Of a stretch of DNA of 64,000 nucleotides, positions 1 to 8,721 are shown piece after piece. Location: NCBI GenBank assembly GCA_021773565.1, contig JAJFJZ010000008.1, positions 186,001 through 250,000 on the forward strand, given 5' to 3'. The number at the start of each line of letters is the position of its first letter. Position 1 is the first letter of the stretch. This stretch comes from Gammaproteobacteria bacterium (GTDB taxonomy: Bacteria > Pseudomonadota > Gammaproteobacteria > Pseudomonadales > Azotimanducaceae). The position numbers were made by a program, and so were the translations under genes. Below the pieces are notes generated by a model. That model was not told the DNA's origin. It ran no database searches and saw only the letters and a program-made list of their open reading frames with translations.

Positions 1-2061
1 TATGCCGTGGCACAGGTTCATCGTTTCCCCAAGCTCTTGAAGATCACCGCAGCGTATGGCTTCAGCGCCTGCCAGAGTGAGGTCTTCGATGCGATCGAAC
101 ATACTTTCGTAGCGCTTGGGTTGTTTTTCCCAGGCACTTCTTACCTTGCCAACCATACCGGCAGTGAGGCTTTCCCTGCCCGAAATCCCGACTACAAGTG
201 GAATCTGTGCACCCGGTGAGAGTCGGGAAAATTCGAATTCATCGGTTTTCTGGAACAAAAGCGTATGGCCGTAAGTGGCAATGGTGTTATCAACTCCGGA
301 TGGCGTTCCATGTGCAGCTGTCTCACACTCAAAAGCCAGAGCATTGATAAGGCTATCATCAAGATTGAGTTGAAAATGGCTTTCCAGCGCCCGGATGAGC
401 GCAACAGCTAGCGCGGATGAGCCCCCCAAACCCATTGCCCGGGGAATATTTGGAAAAATCTCAATTTCCATATTACGTTCTTCAAGCTCCAGGGTTTTGA
501 GCAAGGTAGCCAAAATTGCAGCAATACCCTGGGGGTGCTCCTCCAGTGACTTTAATCGTTGTTCTACGCCCCAACGAGGTATCAGCAGATGAATGCCATC
601 GCGGGCATCTTTAACGCGCGCTTCAATAGCCAGTGGAATGGGTGTAGCAATTGCATGTCGCCCGTAAACAACGGCATGCTCGCCCAACAGAATAATTTTT
701 CCGCATGCGCTGCTGCGCGGTTCAACATCCTTTTCAGTTACCGGGATATGCGCGCGTAAGGCATTCATAATTTCCCGCGCTTTCCAGACTTTAATGTCTC
801 CGGATTCAATCAGCAGATCGACCACCTGATCGAACAGGGCAGGGGGTACCTTAGCCGTGTTGGCCACACTACGGGCATGCAGTGTCATATGGCCCTGTTG
901 TATGCCATCGGTGGAAAGCGCGCGCAAGGCAGCAAAATTTTGCGCCAGGCCAACACATCCTATGATGTTGGAGAGGTTACGTGCGTTGGGCGAACCCAGC
1001 ATTCTGTGATTGATCGCCACAGTTGGATTGGATTGTAATGAACCGCCTACGGTTCCCACTTTTAAGGGAATTTCTATTTCACCGACCAGATCTCCATCGG
1101 CATTTTTGAACCAACGGGTTAGTGCGGTATATCTGCCTGAGCGGGACGCATAGGCATGTGCTGCCGATTCTACTGCACGCCAGTCATTTCCGGTTGCTAT
1201 TACGACCGCATCTATTCCGTTCATTACCCCCTTGTTATGCGTGGTAGCACGATATGGGTCAACCTGGGCGAGATCACTCGCCAGAATGATTCCGTCACGC
1301 ACTTCGTCCCCCGAATAGCCTTTACCTTCCAGATTGCTGACCGGTATGGTGACCTCGGCCGTGGTCATCGCCCGATCGGTCAGATTTGAGAGAATGCGCA
1401 AAAATACGCGTCCTCCTGTAATAGATTCAACGAGGGAAGCTATGCCTTCGCATGCTGTGTTAACCAGATTGGCACCCATCGCGTCTCGTGTGTCAACGAG
1501 CAGATGCAACACCACCATTTCTCGCCCATCTTCCGGAGCGGTGTATTGAAAAGTTTCTATGTCAATAGCACCACCACCTCTTGCAACCATTTTTGGGTGC
1601 AGGCTGTTTGCCAGATTGAGAATGTCTTCCCTGTGGTCATGCAGTTCCTGTATGGCCCTGGCAGGGTCTTCCATGTCTACTATCTGTACCTGTCCAATCA
1701 GAACAGGTTCACTGGAGTGCGCCTTAAAGCCACCCCCAAGTCGTGCAACACGTGCAGCAGCACTCAGCCCTGCAACAATTGAAGGTTCTTCAACCACCAG
1801 TGGAATGACATAGTCTTTGCCATTGATTAAAAAGTTGAGCCCCAGGCCCATCGGCAGGCCAAAAATACCAACGATATTTTCGACCATTTTGTCCGCGGTG
1901 GTGAGGTCCAGGATATGTTCCTCATTGAGCAATGATTCAAGATCAGACAAGGGCAACAACTTTCGCACTTCAAGTGCTTCTATACGCTCGCGTATGGAAA
2001 GCTTGAAAAAGTTGGGGATTCTCGAACTACCCTGCTTGGGAGGAGTCGGTGTGGACGCCAT
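1..2061 (-). CDS. HMG-CoA reductase-mevalonate kinase fusion (3' end outside window)
   Basis: A single open frame of 687 codons starts at ATG 2061 and runs off the left edge; I checked the frame and found no stop. Residues about 1-430 are a class II HMG-CoA reductase: EEPSIVAG around E91/E92, THNKG with catalytic K277, GNDW with D293, and QGHMTLHAR with H391, all collinear with the Pseudomonas mevalonii enzyme. From residue about 450 a GHMP kinase begins (GKIILLGEHAVVYG, then PRAMGLGGSSAL), matching mevalonate kinase. The protein should therefore make mevalonate from HMG-CoA and phosphorylate it. The start lies 35 bp inside the phosphomevalonate kinase gene, so the operon is translationally packed. 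About 50-80 residues of the kinase C-terminus are expected to lie outside. The domain calls are firm from motifs; that the product stays one polypeptide is inferred from the frame. Confidence 0.9.
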   Translation of the reverse strand, partial: MASTPTPPKQGSSRIPNFFKLSIRERIEALEVRKLLPLSDLESLLNEEHILDLTTADKMVENIVGIFGLPMGLGLNFLINGKDYVIPLVVEEPSIVAGLSAAARVARLGGGFKAHSSEPVLIGQVQIVDMEDPARAIQELHDHREDILNLANSLHPKMVARGGGAIDIETFQYTAPEDGREMVVLHLLVDTRDAMGANLVNTACEGIASLVESITGGRVFLRILSNLTDRAMTTAEVTIPVSNLEGKGYSGDEVRDGIILASDLAQVDPYRATTHNKGVMNGIDAVVIATGNDWRAVESAAHAYASRSGRYTALTRWFKNADGDLVGEIEIPLKVGTVGGSLQSNPTVAINHRMLGSPNARNLSNIIGCVGLAQNFAALRALSTDGIQQGHMTLHARSVANTAKVPPALFDQVVDLLIESGDIKVWKAREIMNALRAHIPVTEKDVEPRSSACGKIILLGEHAVVYGRHAIATPIPLAIEARVKDARDGIHLLIPRWGVEQRLKSLEEHPQGIAAILATLLKTLELEERNMEIEIFPNIPRAMGLGGSSALAVALIRALESHFQLNLDDSLINALAFECETAAHGTPSGVDNTIATYGHTLLFQKTDEFEFSRLSPGAQIPLVVGISGRESLTAGMVGKVRSAWEKQPKRYESMFDRIEDLTLAGAEAIRCGDLQELGETMNLCHGI

Positions 2062-3070
2062 GTGTGTCTATCTCCAGGTCGATGTCTAGGAAATTACTTG
2101 TACCAGCTGTATTTTTCACTGCTGTTGTAAAGGCTCTAAGGGCTTCCGGGTCTTCTGCCAGTGCAATGCCAATGTCTCCTCCGCCCGCTCCGCAGGGTTT
2201 ATAAAGTATTCCGTGCTTTAGTGCCAGTTTGTCCATTGAGCAATGTGCCTGTGTATATATTCCCTGTTGGCTGGCATTGTCGAATTCCTGCAGCCGTTGG
2301 ATATATTCTGAAATGGCGCCATGCCAGTCATCGGGGCTGTCCCGGAAAACATGTGCAATATTTTCAGCGCTCCCGGAGAGCTTATCAAGTGTCTGATCGG
2401 AATTTGATTGCAACCAGGAACTGAACTTTTCCAGAAAGACATTCGTATTTGCCGCTAACCCCGAACTGAATACCTGATAGTGCATGCTGGTGGGAAGATC
2501 GGCGGTGTCTATCCGGGCACCGGAATCACTATTTGTGTAGCAGATAATACCCCCATAGCTGGCTGCTGCGATGTCCAGGCCACTGCCTCGTGAATTTTGG
2601 GCCGCATTGTGTGCGCCATGCGCCACATCGAAAACCACATCAGGCTTCAGCGGTATTGTGCTTCCGAACATAGACAGAAGATTGGCAGCCAGGCAGGTAC
2701 AAATAGCGGCACTTGACCCTAAACCCAGTTTCTGGCCTTTGTAAAATAGGCAGCTCGAGTCTGTATCCACAGTAAAACCTGTTATCTGACGGGTGAGTTG
2801 GCTACTGTTGATTAGTTGATTGAGTACAAACCAGTTCAGGCGGGCTGGATCCTGTTCTTCAGGTGGTTCTTCTGCCAACATACGGGATAGCGAATGTCGG
2901 GATTGTGCTTCAAATCCCTTGCTGTTGAATGTACACACAGGTGAGTCGGCTTGTTTAAGAATTGCCCTGGCTCGTCGATTCACAGCCAGAACCACCGCCG
3001 GAGCACCGTTCAATACCGCGTACTCTCCCGTTAATACCAGTTTGCCGGGTGCTGAGCTGGTGTACATCAT
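2027..3070 (-). CDS. Phosphomevalonate kinase (GHMP family)
   Basis: A 347-residue GHMP kinase. The N-terminus has SAPGKLVLTGEYAVLNG, the ATP-loop motif is KLGLGSSAAICT near residue 115, and the C-terminal GHMP motif is KPCGAGGGDIGIAL. These fit the ERG8-like phosphomevalonate kinase family, which makes mevalonate 5-diphosphate. It sits between diphosphomevalonate decarboxylase, whose TGA overlaps its ATG by 4 bp, and the HMGR-mevalonate kinase fusion, whose ATG lies inside its last 35 bp. That context makes the phosphomevalonate kinase assignment stronger than the motifs alone, since GHMP kinases are similar to one another. Two consecutive ATG codons (3070 and 3067) are both possible starts. 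Confidence 0.85.
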   Translation of the reverse strand: MMYTSSAPGKLVLTGEYAVLNGAPAVVLAVNRRARAILKQADSPVCTFNSKGFEAQSRHSLSRMLAEEPPEEQDPARLNWFVLNQLINSSQLTRQITGFTVDTDSSCLFYKGQKLGLGSSAAICTCLAANLLSMFGSTIPLKPDVVFDVAHGAHNAAQNSRGSGLDIAAASYGGIICYTNSDSGARIDTADLPTSMHYQVFSSGLAANTNVFLEKFSSWLQSNSDQTLDKLSGSAENIAHVFRDSPDDWHGAISEYIQRLQEFDNASQQGIYTQAHCSMDKLALKHGILYKPCGAGGGDIGIALAEDPEALRAFTTAVKNTAGTSNFLDIDLEIDTHGVHTDSSQAG

Positions 3071-4074
3071 GACGAAGCGGGGGCTTTTGAATCTACAATG
3101 CGCGCGGCAGGTCCCAGGCCGGTTCTGAGTGTGCGCTGGACGCCTTTAATACCGGAAAGTAATTTATCTACGGCATCAGCTGCCTCTGGCAAACATATAG
3201 CTTTCAGTTGCGGACCGGCGTCGATAGTAAAGAATACCGGAACCCCGGATGCCCTCATCGATCGTATCGCATGGATGCACGCTATGGTAGCCGGATTCCA
3301 GTAAATCAGGCCGGGTTGTGTGGATAACATAAGCCCGTGCATTTTGAGGCAACTGTGCTCGCTGATGGTTGCTACGCGTTCAAAATCCCGGTCTCTAACC
3401 GCTTGCAGACAATCGTCAAAATCTGTTCTGGTGCTTGCAACCCAACTGTCATAATAAGGGGACGTATTGCGGGTGAGCTGCATGCCTTCGGATGAAGAGA
3501 TGGCTTTTTCACGTTCTGTGCAGATTGCAACAACAACCTGCATAGGCCAGGCGTGTTCGTTGAGTATTTGAGTGGCGTGCCAGGTTTCCTGTTTACTGTC
3601 AGTCAAAGAACCCGCAAGGCTAACAAAACCGCCGTAAATACTGCGCGCTGCAGAACCGGATGCCATACGTGCGTGAATAGATAACTTTTTTGCGCTCAGG
3701 TTTGAGGCACCCAGTTCATTTAGTGCCGTAACAAGCGCGGCGAAACCTGATGCAGATGAAGCAAGACCTGCGGCGGTGGGAAAATTGTTTTCCGAGGTAA
3801 TGTTTACGAAGGGAATTGGTTTGTTTGAGACCGCCCGCATTCTCTCTAAACAGGCATTTACTCTGGGATCGATTGTGGGATTTCCATTTAGGGAAAAAAT
3901 GTCCCCTTGCGATGACGGATCAAGCGTTATGCGTGTACGGGAAGTCAGTGCTTGCAGAGTTAGGGAAAGGGACGGTGTTGCTGGAATATTGTGTTCTGAA
4001 GATTGTTTGCCCCAGTACTTTACCAACGCAATATTTGCATGTGCTTCAGCAGTAACTACGATCGGAGCTTCCAT
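3067..4074 (-). CDS. mvaD: Diphosphomevalonate decarboxylase
   Basis: A 335-residue GHMP-family decarboxylase that turns mevalonate diphosphate into isopentenyl diphosphate. The hallmark NIALVKYWGK motif is near residue 14, the phosphate-binding loop is FPTAAGLASSASGFAAL, and FTIDAGPQLKAI near the C-terminus carries the conserved aspartate. Length is normal for the family. The gene starts 6 bp after the amidase stop and its stop overlaps the phosphomevalonate kinase start in an ATGA arrangement. No strong Shine-Dalgarno is visible, so translation may be coupled to the upstream amidase. With its neighbours it completes the lower mevalonate pathway; HMG-CoA synthase and isopentenyl diphosphate isomerase are not in the window. 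Confidence 0.93.
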   Translation of the reverse strand: MEAPIVVTAEAHANIALVKYWGKQSSEHNIPATPSLSLTLQALTSRTRITLDPSSQGDIFSLNGNPTIDPRVNACLERMRAVSNKPIPFVNITSENNFPTAAGLASSASGFAALVTALNELGASNLSAKKLSIHARMASGSAARSIYGGFVSLAGSLTDSKQETWHATQILNEHAWPMQVVVAICTEREKAISSSEGMQLTRNTSPYYDSWVASTRTDFDDCLQAVRDRDFERVATISEHSCLKMHGLMLSTQPGLIYWNPATIACIHAIRSMRASGVPVFFTIDAGPQLKAICLPEAADAVDKLLSGIKGVQRTLRTGLGPAARIVDSKAPASS

Positions 4075-4080
4075 AAAGTA

Positions 4081-5601
4081 TCAAGTGTCGGAGTATGCAG
4101 CGGGCGCGACAAATTTGTAGCCCTTTTGTTCCAGAAATTCAGCACACTGTATGGTGCGCAAGTCTGAATATTCTGGCCCGGCGATCTGTACTCCTATCGG
4201 CAGATTTGAATCGTTGGGACCGGTAGGTACAACGGTGGACGGCAAATAGCTGACACCAGTCAGACCAGCCCAGAAGAGTTGTTCAAAATATGATCGTTCT
4301 TCACCGTCAACATTTATTGTGCGTTGCCCCATTGGCGCATGATTATGCTTGAAAGCTGCAGTAGCCATCATAGGCGTTAGCAGGATGTCATATTTGTTAA
4401 AGAACGCGTGCCATGCCCAACGCAGGTGGGTACGTGCCTCATTCATGGCTGACCAGTCCTTAAATGATGCTGTTTGAGCACGTGCCAGATTAGCCGCATC
4501 GCTCTGGTCGTCTTTTGAAAGTGTTCCGGCAAAAGCCTTTATTTCATCGTAGGCGGGTTGAGCCATGCGAGAAGCCATGGTTGACCACAGCAAGTATTGA
4601 TACACGGTGTGGGTGTGTTCAGCGCTAAAGTCCGGACGGGCATCGTAATCTATTTCTGCGCCTGCTTGTTCAAAGGTGCTGGCAACGGCTCTCACTCTGG
4701 CTTCGGTTTCCTTATCAACCGGCGCAAAAGCATCATTTGCCCATACTGCAACGCGTAGTTCGGAAATTGCTTTTGTCATGGGTTTGAGATTGAGAGAATA
4801 TCCGCCGGCTAATATTTCATCGGGACCTGCCAGAATATCCAGCCCGATTTTCAGGTCGGATGCAGAACGCGCGAGGGGACCAATTACCGATATATCCGAC
4901 GGTGTAAGAACGCCAGGCATGGCGTGACCACGCATGGGCAGTAAATTCCATGTAGGTTTGTGACCGAATACGCCACAATAATGTGCCGGGTTGCGAATGG
5001 AGCCACCAATGTCAGAGCCGATTTCAAAACCGGTCATGCCACCTGCCAGGGCAGCAGCAGATCCTCCGGATGAACCCCCGGGGCCACGAGATGTGTCCCA
5101 TGGATTGTTGGTCACTCCGTATACCGCGTTATAACTTTGAAAATCTGCCAACTGGATTGGAATGTTGGTTTTTCCAAAAATTACTGCGCCCGCCTTTCTA
5201 AGTCTTTGTACACTCAGAGCATCTTCGCTTCGTTTGTGACCGGCCAGATCCGGAATACCCCAGCAGCAGGGCAATCCCTTTATGGAAAAAGATTCCTTCG
5301 TTGTCATGGGAACACCATGCAGCGGTCCCACGGTGTCGCCACGCTTTATCGCAGCGTCACAGGTTTGTGCGTCCGCCAGCGCTTCAGCTCTTATTTGCAA
5401 TATTATTGCGTTGAGTTCCGGATTGTATTTATCTACACGATCAAAATACATGTTCAGCAATTCAACGCTTGAAATTTCGCGAGATTGGATCAGCGCAGCC
5501 TGGTGAGCTGCGGATGTAAATGCCAGATTGGAAGGATTAATAGCGAGTACCCCCTTTTTAACGTGGTTCCAGATGTTTTCGTAACCACCAGTAGGCCACA
5601 A
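4081..5601 (-). CDS. Amidase signature family protein
   Basis: About 500 residues with the amidase-signature catalytic core: the lysine in MTTKESF, the cis-serine region GGSSGGSAAALAGG, and the nucleophile region GSDIGGSIRNPA. The enzyme should hydrolyse an amide or carbamoyl bond; the substrate cannot be told. No signal peptide is visible, so it is probably cytoplasmic. The given start is a TTG at 5601 inside the end of the MATE gene; a purine-rich AAGGGGG at 5550-5556 stands 8 nt before an ATT codon at 5541, so the true start may be downstream. It lies in the mevalonate operon, 6 bp from mvaD, which is an unexpected partner for isoprenoid synthesis. Family assignment is secure, role unknown. 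Confidence 0.85.
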   Translation of the reverse strand: MWPTGGYENIWNHVKKGVLAINPSNLAFTSAAHQAALIQSREISSVELLNMYFDRVDKYNPELNAIILQIRAEALADAQTCDAAIKRGDTVGPLHGVPMTTKESFSIKGLPCCWGIPDLAGHKRSEDALSVQRLRKAGAVIFGKTNIPIQLADFQSYNAVYGVTNNPWDTSRGPGGSSGGSAAALAGGMTGFEIGSDIGGSIRNPAHYCGVFGHKPTWNLLPMRGHAMPGVLTPSDISVIGPLARSASDLKIGLDILAGPDEILAGGYSLNLKPMTKAISELRVAVWANDAFAPVDKETEARVRAVASTFEQAGAEIDYDARPDFSAEHTHTVYQYLLWSTMASRMAQPAYDEIKAFAGTLSKDDQSDAANLARAQTASFKDWSAMNEARTHLRWAWHAFFNKYDILLTPMMATAAFKHNHAPMGQRTINVDGEERSYFEQLFWAGLTGVSYLPSTVVPTGPNDSNLPIGVQIAGPEYSDLRTIQCAEFLEQKGYKFVAPAAYSDT

Positions 5602-6922
5602 TACCCATCAGGATATTTGAAATCATTGTAGCTGCAAATATCCCTTTATACCCATATAAACTGTTACCCAGCAACGCAAGGGGAATATACACAACGAACA
5701 TACGAGTAAAAGACATGAACGTGCTGGGCAAGGGTCGACCCAGTGAATTAAATGAGGCTGAAGAAACCATCAGCACACCCCATAAGCCATAACTTATCGG
5801 TACCACCGACAGGTAGTTGATAGCTACGGCTCCGGCCACCGGGTTATCGTCGATAAGCACTACCGCCTCTGCTGCAAATAGAAACAACAGAATGCAAACG
5901 GCCAGCCCCCAGAGCATCGAAAACTGGTAGGCAGCCCTGATACCAAGCCTTACCCTTTGGAGGTGTAGCGCACCCCAGTTCTGGCCAACAAATGGACCAA
6001 TGCTCCCCGAAAGCGCAAACAAGAACATTACCGAAGTAGCCTCAATGCGGCTGGCAATTCCGAATCCGGCGACAACAGTCTCGCCGTAACTTGCCAGCAT
6101 ACGAGTAATAATAATGCCCGATACGGGGCTAATTAGCTGGGTCGCGATGGCTGGTGCACCTACCCTGAGTATTTCTTTCCATGAAGCAATCAAGCCGTGC
6201 ATGGACTTATGCCCAAAACTGATGAGTTTTTCCCGAATTGCAGTGTAATAAACTAGGAATAACAGCATGAATATTCGCGAAACGAACATTGCCACAGCCG
6301 CGCCGGTTAGTTCCATGCGCGGGAATCCAAACCAGCCGAAAATGAATATCGGGTCGAGTGCCAGGTTTAGTAGTGCGGTTAATGTCATCAGCACACCCGG
6401 AATTTTTGCGTTGCCGGTCGCACGTAGCACGCTACTTGCCACCATACCGAGTGTGAACAAAACAGTACCAGGATAATAGATAAGCAGATATGGATGTATG
6501 TAATCGACTACCTGCGGGTTGGCACCCAGGGCACGAAACAGGGGATCTATCGTTAGTATGCCCAATATAGCAGCGCAACCGATAAGCAAGGCAATAAGCA
6601 ACAGGGCGTGGGAAGAAAGTTGCTTAACAGCATTCCAGTCCCCCGAGCCCACGTTGCGTGCGACCACGGATGAAACCCCTATGCTTATTCCCAGCGCAAT
6701 ACTGGAGAGTGCCATGGTCACTGGAAAAGTAAATGCCACTGCCGCAACCTGGTCAGTGCCCAATTGACCGATAAAGCCTATTTCGAGCAACTGCACTAAA
6801 ATACTGGAGGATACGCCCATAACCATTGGTGCTGTTAATCGTGTGAGTGTCCAGGGTACGGGGCCCTGAGTTAAATCGTTTGAAGCTTGGGAATTCATCT
6901 TTACACAGTATAGGAAATGCAT
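5558..6922 (-). CDS. MATE family efflux transporter
   Basis: A 454-residue inner membrane protein with about 12 predicted hydrophobic spans arranged as two related halves, typical of MATE (MatE/NorM/DinF) cation- or proton-coupled exporters. The first repeat begins LTRLTAPMVMGVSSS and contains the family-typical G-rich VVARNVGSGDW. A second ATG at 6898 would remove eight residues; neither start has a good ribosome binding site. The stop lies 44 bp inside the TTG-started amidase frame, so the two genes overlap or abut. The gene heads the minus-strand mevalonate operon and is divergent from the dienelactone hydrolase. Substrate unknown. Confidence 0.88.
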   Translation of the reverse strand: MHFLYCVKMNSQASNDLTQGPVPWTLTRLTAPMVMGVSSSILVQLLEIGFIGQLGTDQVAAVAFTFPVTMALSSIALGISIGVSSVVARNVGSGDWNAVKQLSSHALLLIALLIGCAAILGILTIDPLFRALGANPQVVDYIHPYLLIYYPGTVLFTLGMVASSVLRATGNAKIPGVLMTLTALLNLALDPIFIFGWFGFPRMELTGAAVAMFVSRIFMLLFLVYYTAIREKLISFGHKSMHGLIASWKEILRVGAPAIATQLISPVSGIIITRMLASYGETVVAGFGIASRIEATSVMFLFALSGSIGPFVGQNWGALHLQRVRLGIRAAYQFSMLWGLAVCILLFLFAAEAVVLIDDNPVAGAVAINYLSVVPISYGLWGVLMVSSASFNSLGRPLPSTFMSFTRMFVVYIPLALLGNSLYGYKGIFAATMISNILMGIVAYWWLRKHLEPR

Positions 6923-7034
6923 GTTGCCGCGAACATCTCAGGCAAATTAAATGCAAAAAAAAGGCGCTTGATAGGGGAGATTTCGAATCTTCCGGTTACA
7001 ATTGTCATAACGATCCGAATCAAAGGCATTGAAG

Positions 7035-7706
7035 ATGGGCGACACGGTACAGATTACCTCTGACGATGGCTTTGTATTTAGCGCTTACCGCGCTGAACCA
7101 GAGACGTCGCCCAAAGGTGCGATATTGGTTATTCAGGAAATATTCGGTGTAAACAGCCATATTCGATCGGTTGTGGATTCCTATGCACGTGAAGGTTACG
7201 TGGCGATGGCACCGGCAATATTCGACCGACATGGCTCAGGAATAGAGCTTGAGTATGATGGTGACGGCGTGAGCCAGGGTGCGGAGATTGCTTTTAGGCA
7301 CTTGAAAATGCCCGAAACCCTTGCCGATTTGTCCGCCTGTGTTAATCAGCTTGCCGAGGTCGGAAAGGTAGGCGCTGTGGGGTATTGTTTCGGTGGCCTG
7401 CTTGCCTATTTGTCCGCCTGCAGCGTCGAGAACTTGAGTTGTAGCGTTGCCTATTACGGGGGAGGTATAGCAGGGGTTCTTGACCGGAAGCCTAAAATTC
7501 CGCTATTGATGCATTTTGGAGAACTGGATTCCCATATTCCACTGAGTGATGTTGAAACAATCAGGGCAGCTCTTCCCAATGTTACGATTAATGTTTTTGC
7601 AGACGCTGATCATGGCTTCAATTGCGACCAGAGAGCTTCGTACAACGAGAAAGCAGCCAGGACTGCATTTGATCAATCGCTAGCTTTTTTTAGCGAGCAA
7701 TTGTAA
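7035..7706 (+). CDS. Dienelactone hydrolase family protein
   Basis: About 223 residues of alpha/beta-hydrolase fold. The nucleophile elbow is GYCFGG, with cysteine in place of serine as in carboxymethylenebutenolidase, and the conserved aspartate and histidine appear in GELDSHIP and ADHGF. IQEIFGVN near residue 35 is the family's conserved glutamate loop. ATG at 7035 is chosen because AAAGG at 7022-7026 stands 8 nt upstream; a TTG at 7029 is too close to it. The enzyme probably hydrolyses a lactone or ester; classical dienelactone cleavage belongs to chlorocatechol degradation, but no such pathway is nearby. It is followed 14 bp later by the PP2C gene on the same strand. Confidence 0.88.
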   Translation: MGDTVQITSDDGFVFSAYRAEPETSPKGAILVIQEIFGVNSHIRSVVDSYAREGYVAMAPAIFDRHGSGIELEYDGDGVSQGAEIAFRHLKMPETLADLSACVNQLAEVGKVGAVGYCFGGLLAYLSACSVENLSCSVAYYGGGIAGVLDRKPKIPLLMHFGELDSHIPLSDVETIRAALPNVTINVFADADHGFNCDQRASYNEKAARTAFDQSLAFFSEQL

Positions 7707-7720
7707 AGCGGTCACAGAGA

Positions 7721-8587
7721 ATGATTGTCTATTCCGCAGCCACCCACCCTGGGCGTAAGCGCTCCCTGAACGAAGACAACATTGGTTGGAGTGAGGAAAA
7801 ATCCTTGTGGCTGGTCGCGGATGGCATGGGCGGTCATGCTGCAGGCGAGGTTGCGAGCCTGATTGCAAAGGAAAAGGTCCTTGAAGAAATAGCTTCCGGA
7901 ACTGCCCTTATGGATGCTGTTATTCGAGCACATGAGGCTGTCAGGGATGCTGCACTTGCCAATTCTGAACAGGCTGGCATGGGCACGACCATAGTCGCTG
8001 CCAGAATTCAGGGGTATATTGCCGAGCTGGTTTGGGTAGGTGACAGTCGGGCTTACCTGTGGCGCGATGGAGCACTGGAAACCGTAACGAGTGATCATTC
8101 GTTCATGCAGATGCTTATTGATAATCAGCAATTAACGGCGGAAGAAGCCCATAAACATCCGCAAAGAAATATTGTCACCCAGGTATTGGGAGTGAGTGAT
8201 CCAATACCCGGCAGAATTACTCTACGATTGCAAAACCTTGATTGTATTTTGTTATGTAGCGATGGATTGAACGATGAGCTAACACATGACGAAATTGCGC
8301 TTATATTGCGAGAGTGTCCAAACGCGGAGGCGGCCACGTCGCGGTTGATTGAGGCTGCGTGTGACGCCGGTGGTCGGGACAACATTAGCGCCATATTAAT
8401 TCAGTATGAAGGGGAAAATGCGCCCGCCCCGGAAGATACAACCATGCGCAGGCACGTTCCCGAACAAGTATCAGCCGAACAACCCGTCTCCGGGATTGGT
8501 AGAATAGGCAGGCGATTGGCTGGCCATATATTCAGGGCTTTGGTCATACTCGCCGTTTTATTGTTGCTTGTGATGATTGTGTTTTAG
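7721..8587 (+). CDS. PP2C-type serine/threonine phosphatase, membrane-anchored
   Basis: A 288-residue protein phosphatase of the PPM/Stp1 type. The metal-binding motifs are in order: RSLNEDN, VADGMGGH, VGDSRAYL, CSDGL and GGRDNIS. After the catalytic domain (about residues 1-235) comes a short charged linker and one C-terminal hydrophobic helix ending at residue 288, so the catalytic part should face the cytoplasm from a tail anchor. It would remove phosphate from Ser/Thr residues. No partner kinase, FHA protein or type VI secretion gene is nearby, which is the usual context for such genes. Assignment is firm; the substrate is unknown. Confidence 0.9.
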   Translation: MIVYSAATHPGRKRSLNEDNIGWSEEKSLWLVADGMGGHAAGEVASLIAKEKVLEEIASGTALMDAVIRAHEAVRDAALANSEQAGMGTTIVAARIQGYIAELVWVGDSRAYLWRDGALETVTSDHSFMQMLIDNQQLTAEEAHKHPQRNIVTQVLGVSDPIPGRITLRLQNLDCILLCSDGLNDELTHDEIALILRECPNAEAATSRLIEAACDAGGRDNISAILIQYEGENAPAPEDTTMRRHVPEQVSAEQPVSGIGRIGRRLAGHIFRALVILAVLLLLVMIVF

Positions 8588-8721
8588 GTTTGCACCTAAC
8601 AAGCATAAACACAGGCACGCCATCCCCATCGAAATAGGGGAGTGAAACTATTGAAAGCGAACTGGCCAAGCTGTAAACGTGATCGAAATGCCTCAATAAG
8701 AAAACATCTAACGAGATTGTT

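Noticed and set aside
700-800. A break between HMG-CoA reductase and mevalonate kinase as two genes
   Set aside because: An ATG at 768 could start a separate kinase, but it is in frame with the reductase, no stop lies between, and I see no ribosome binding site before it.
8584-8599. A 6-bp hairpin over the stop of the PP2C gene as a terminator
   Set aside because: The stem is perfect but no T-run follows, so a terminator is not supported.
8588-8721. A riboswitch before the ABC exporter
   Set aside because: The interval has a short CCCC/GGGG pairing, but I could not fit it to any known riboswitch class.
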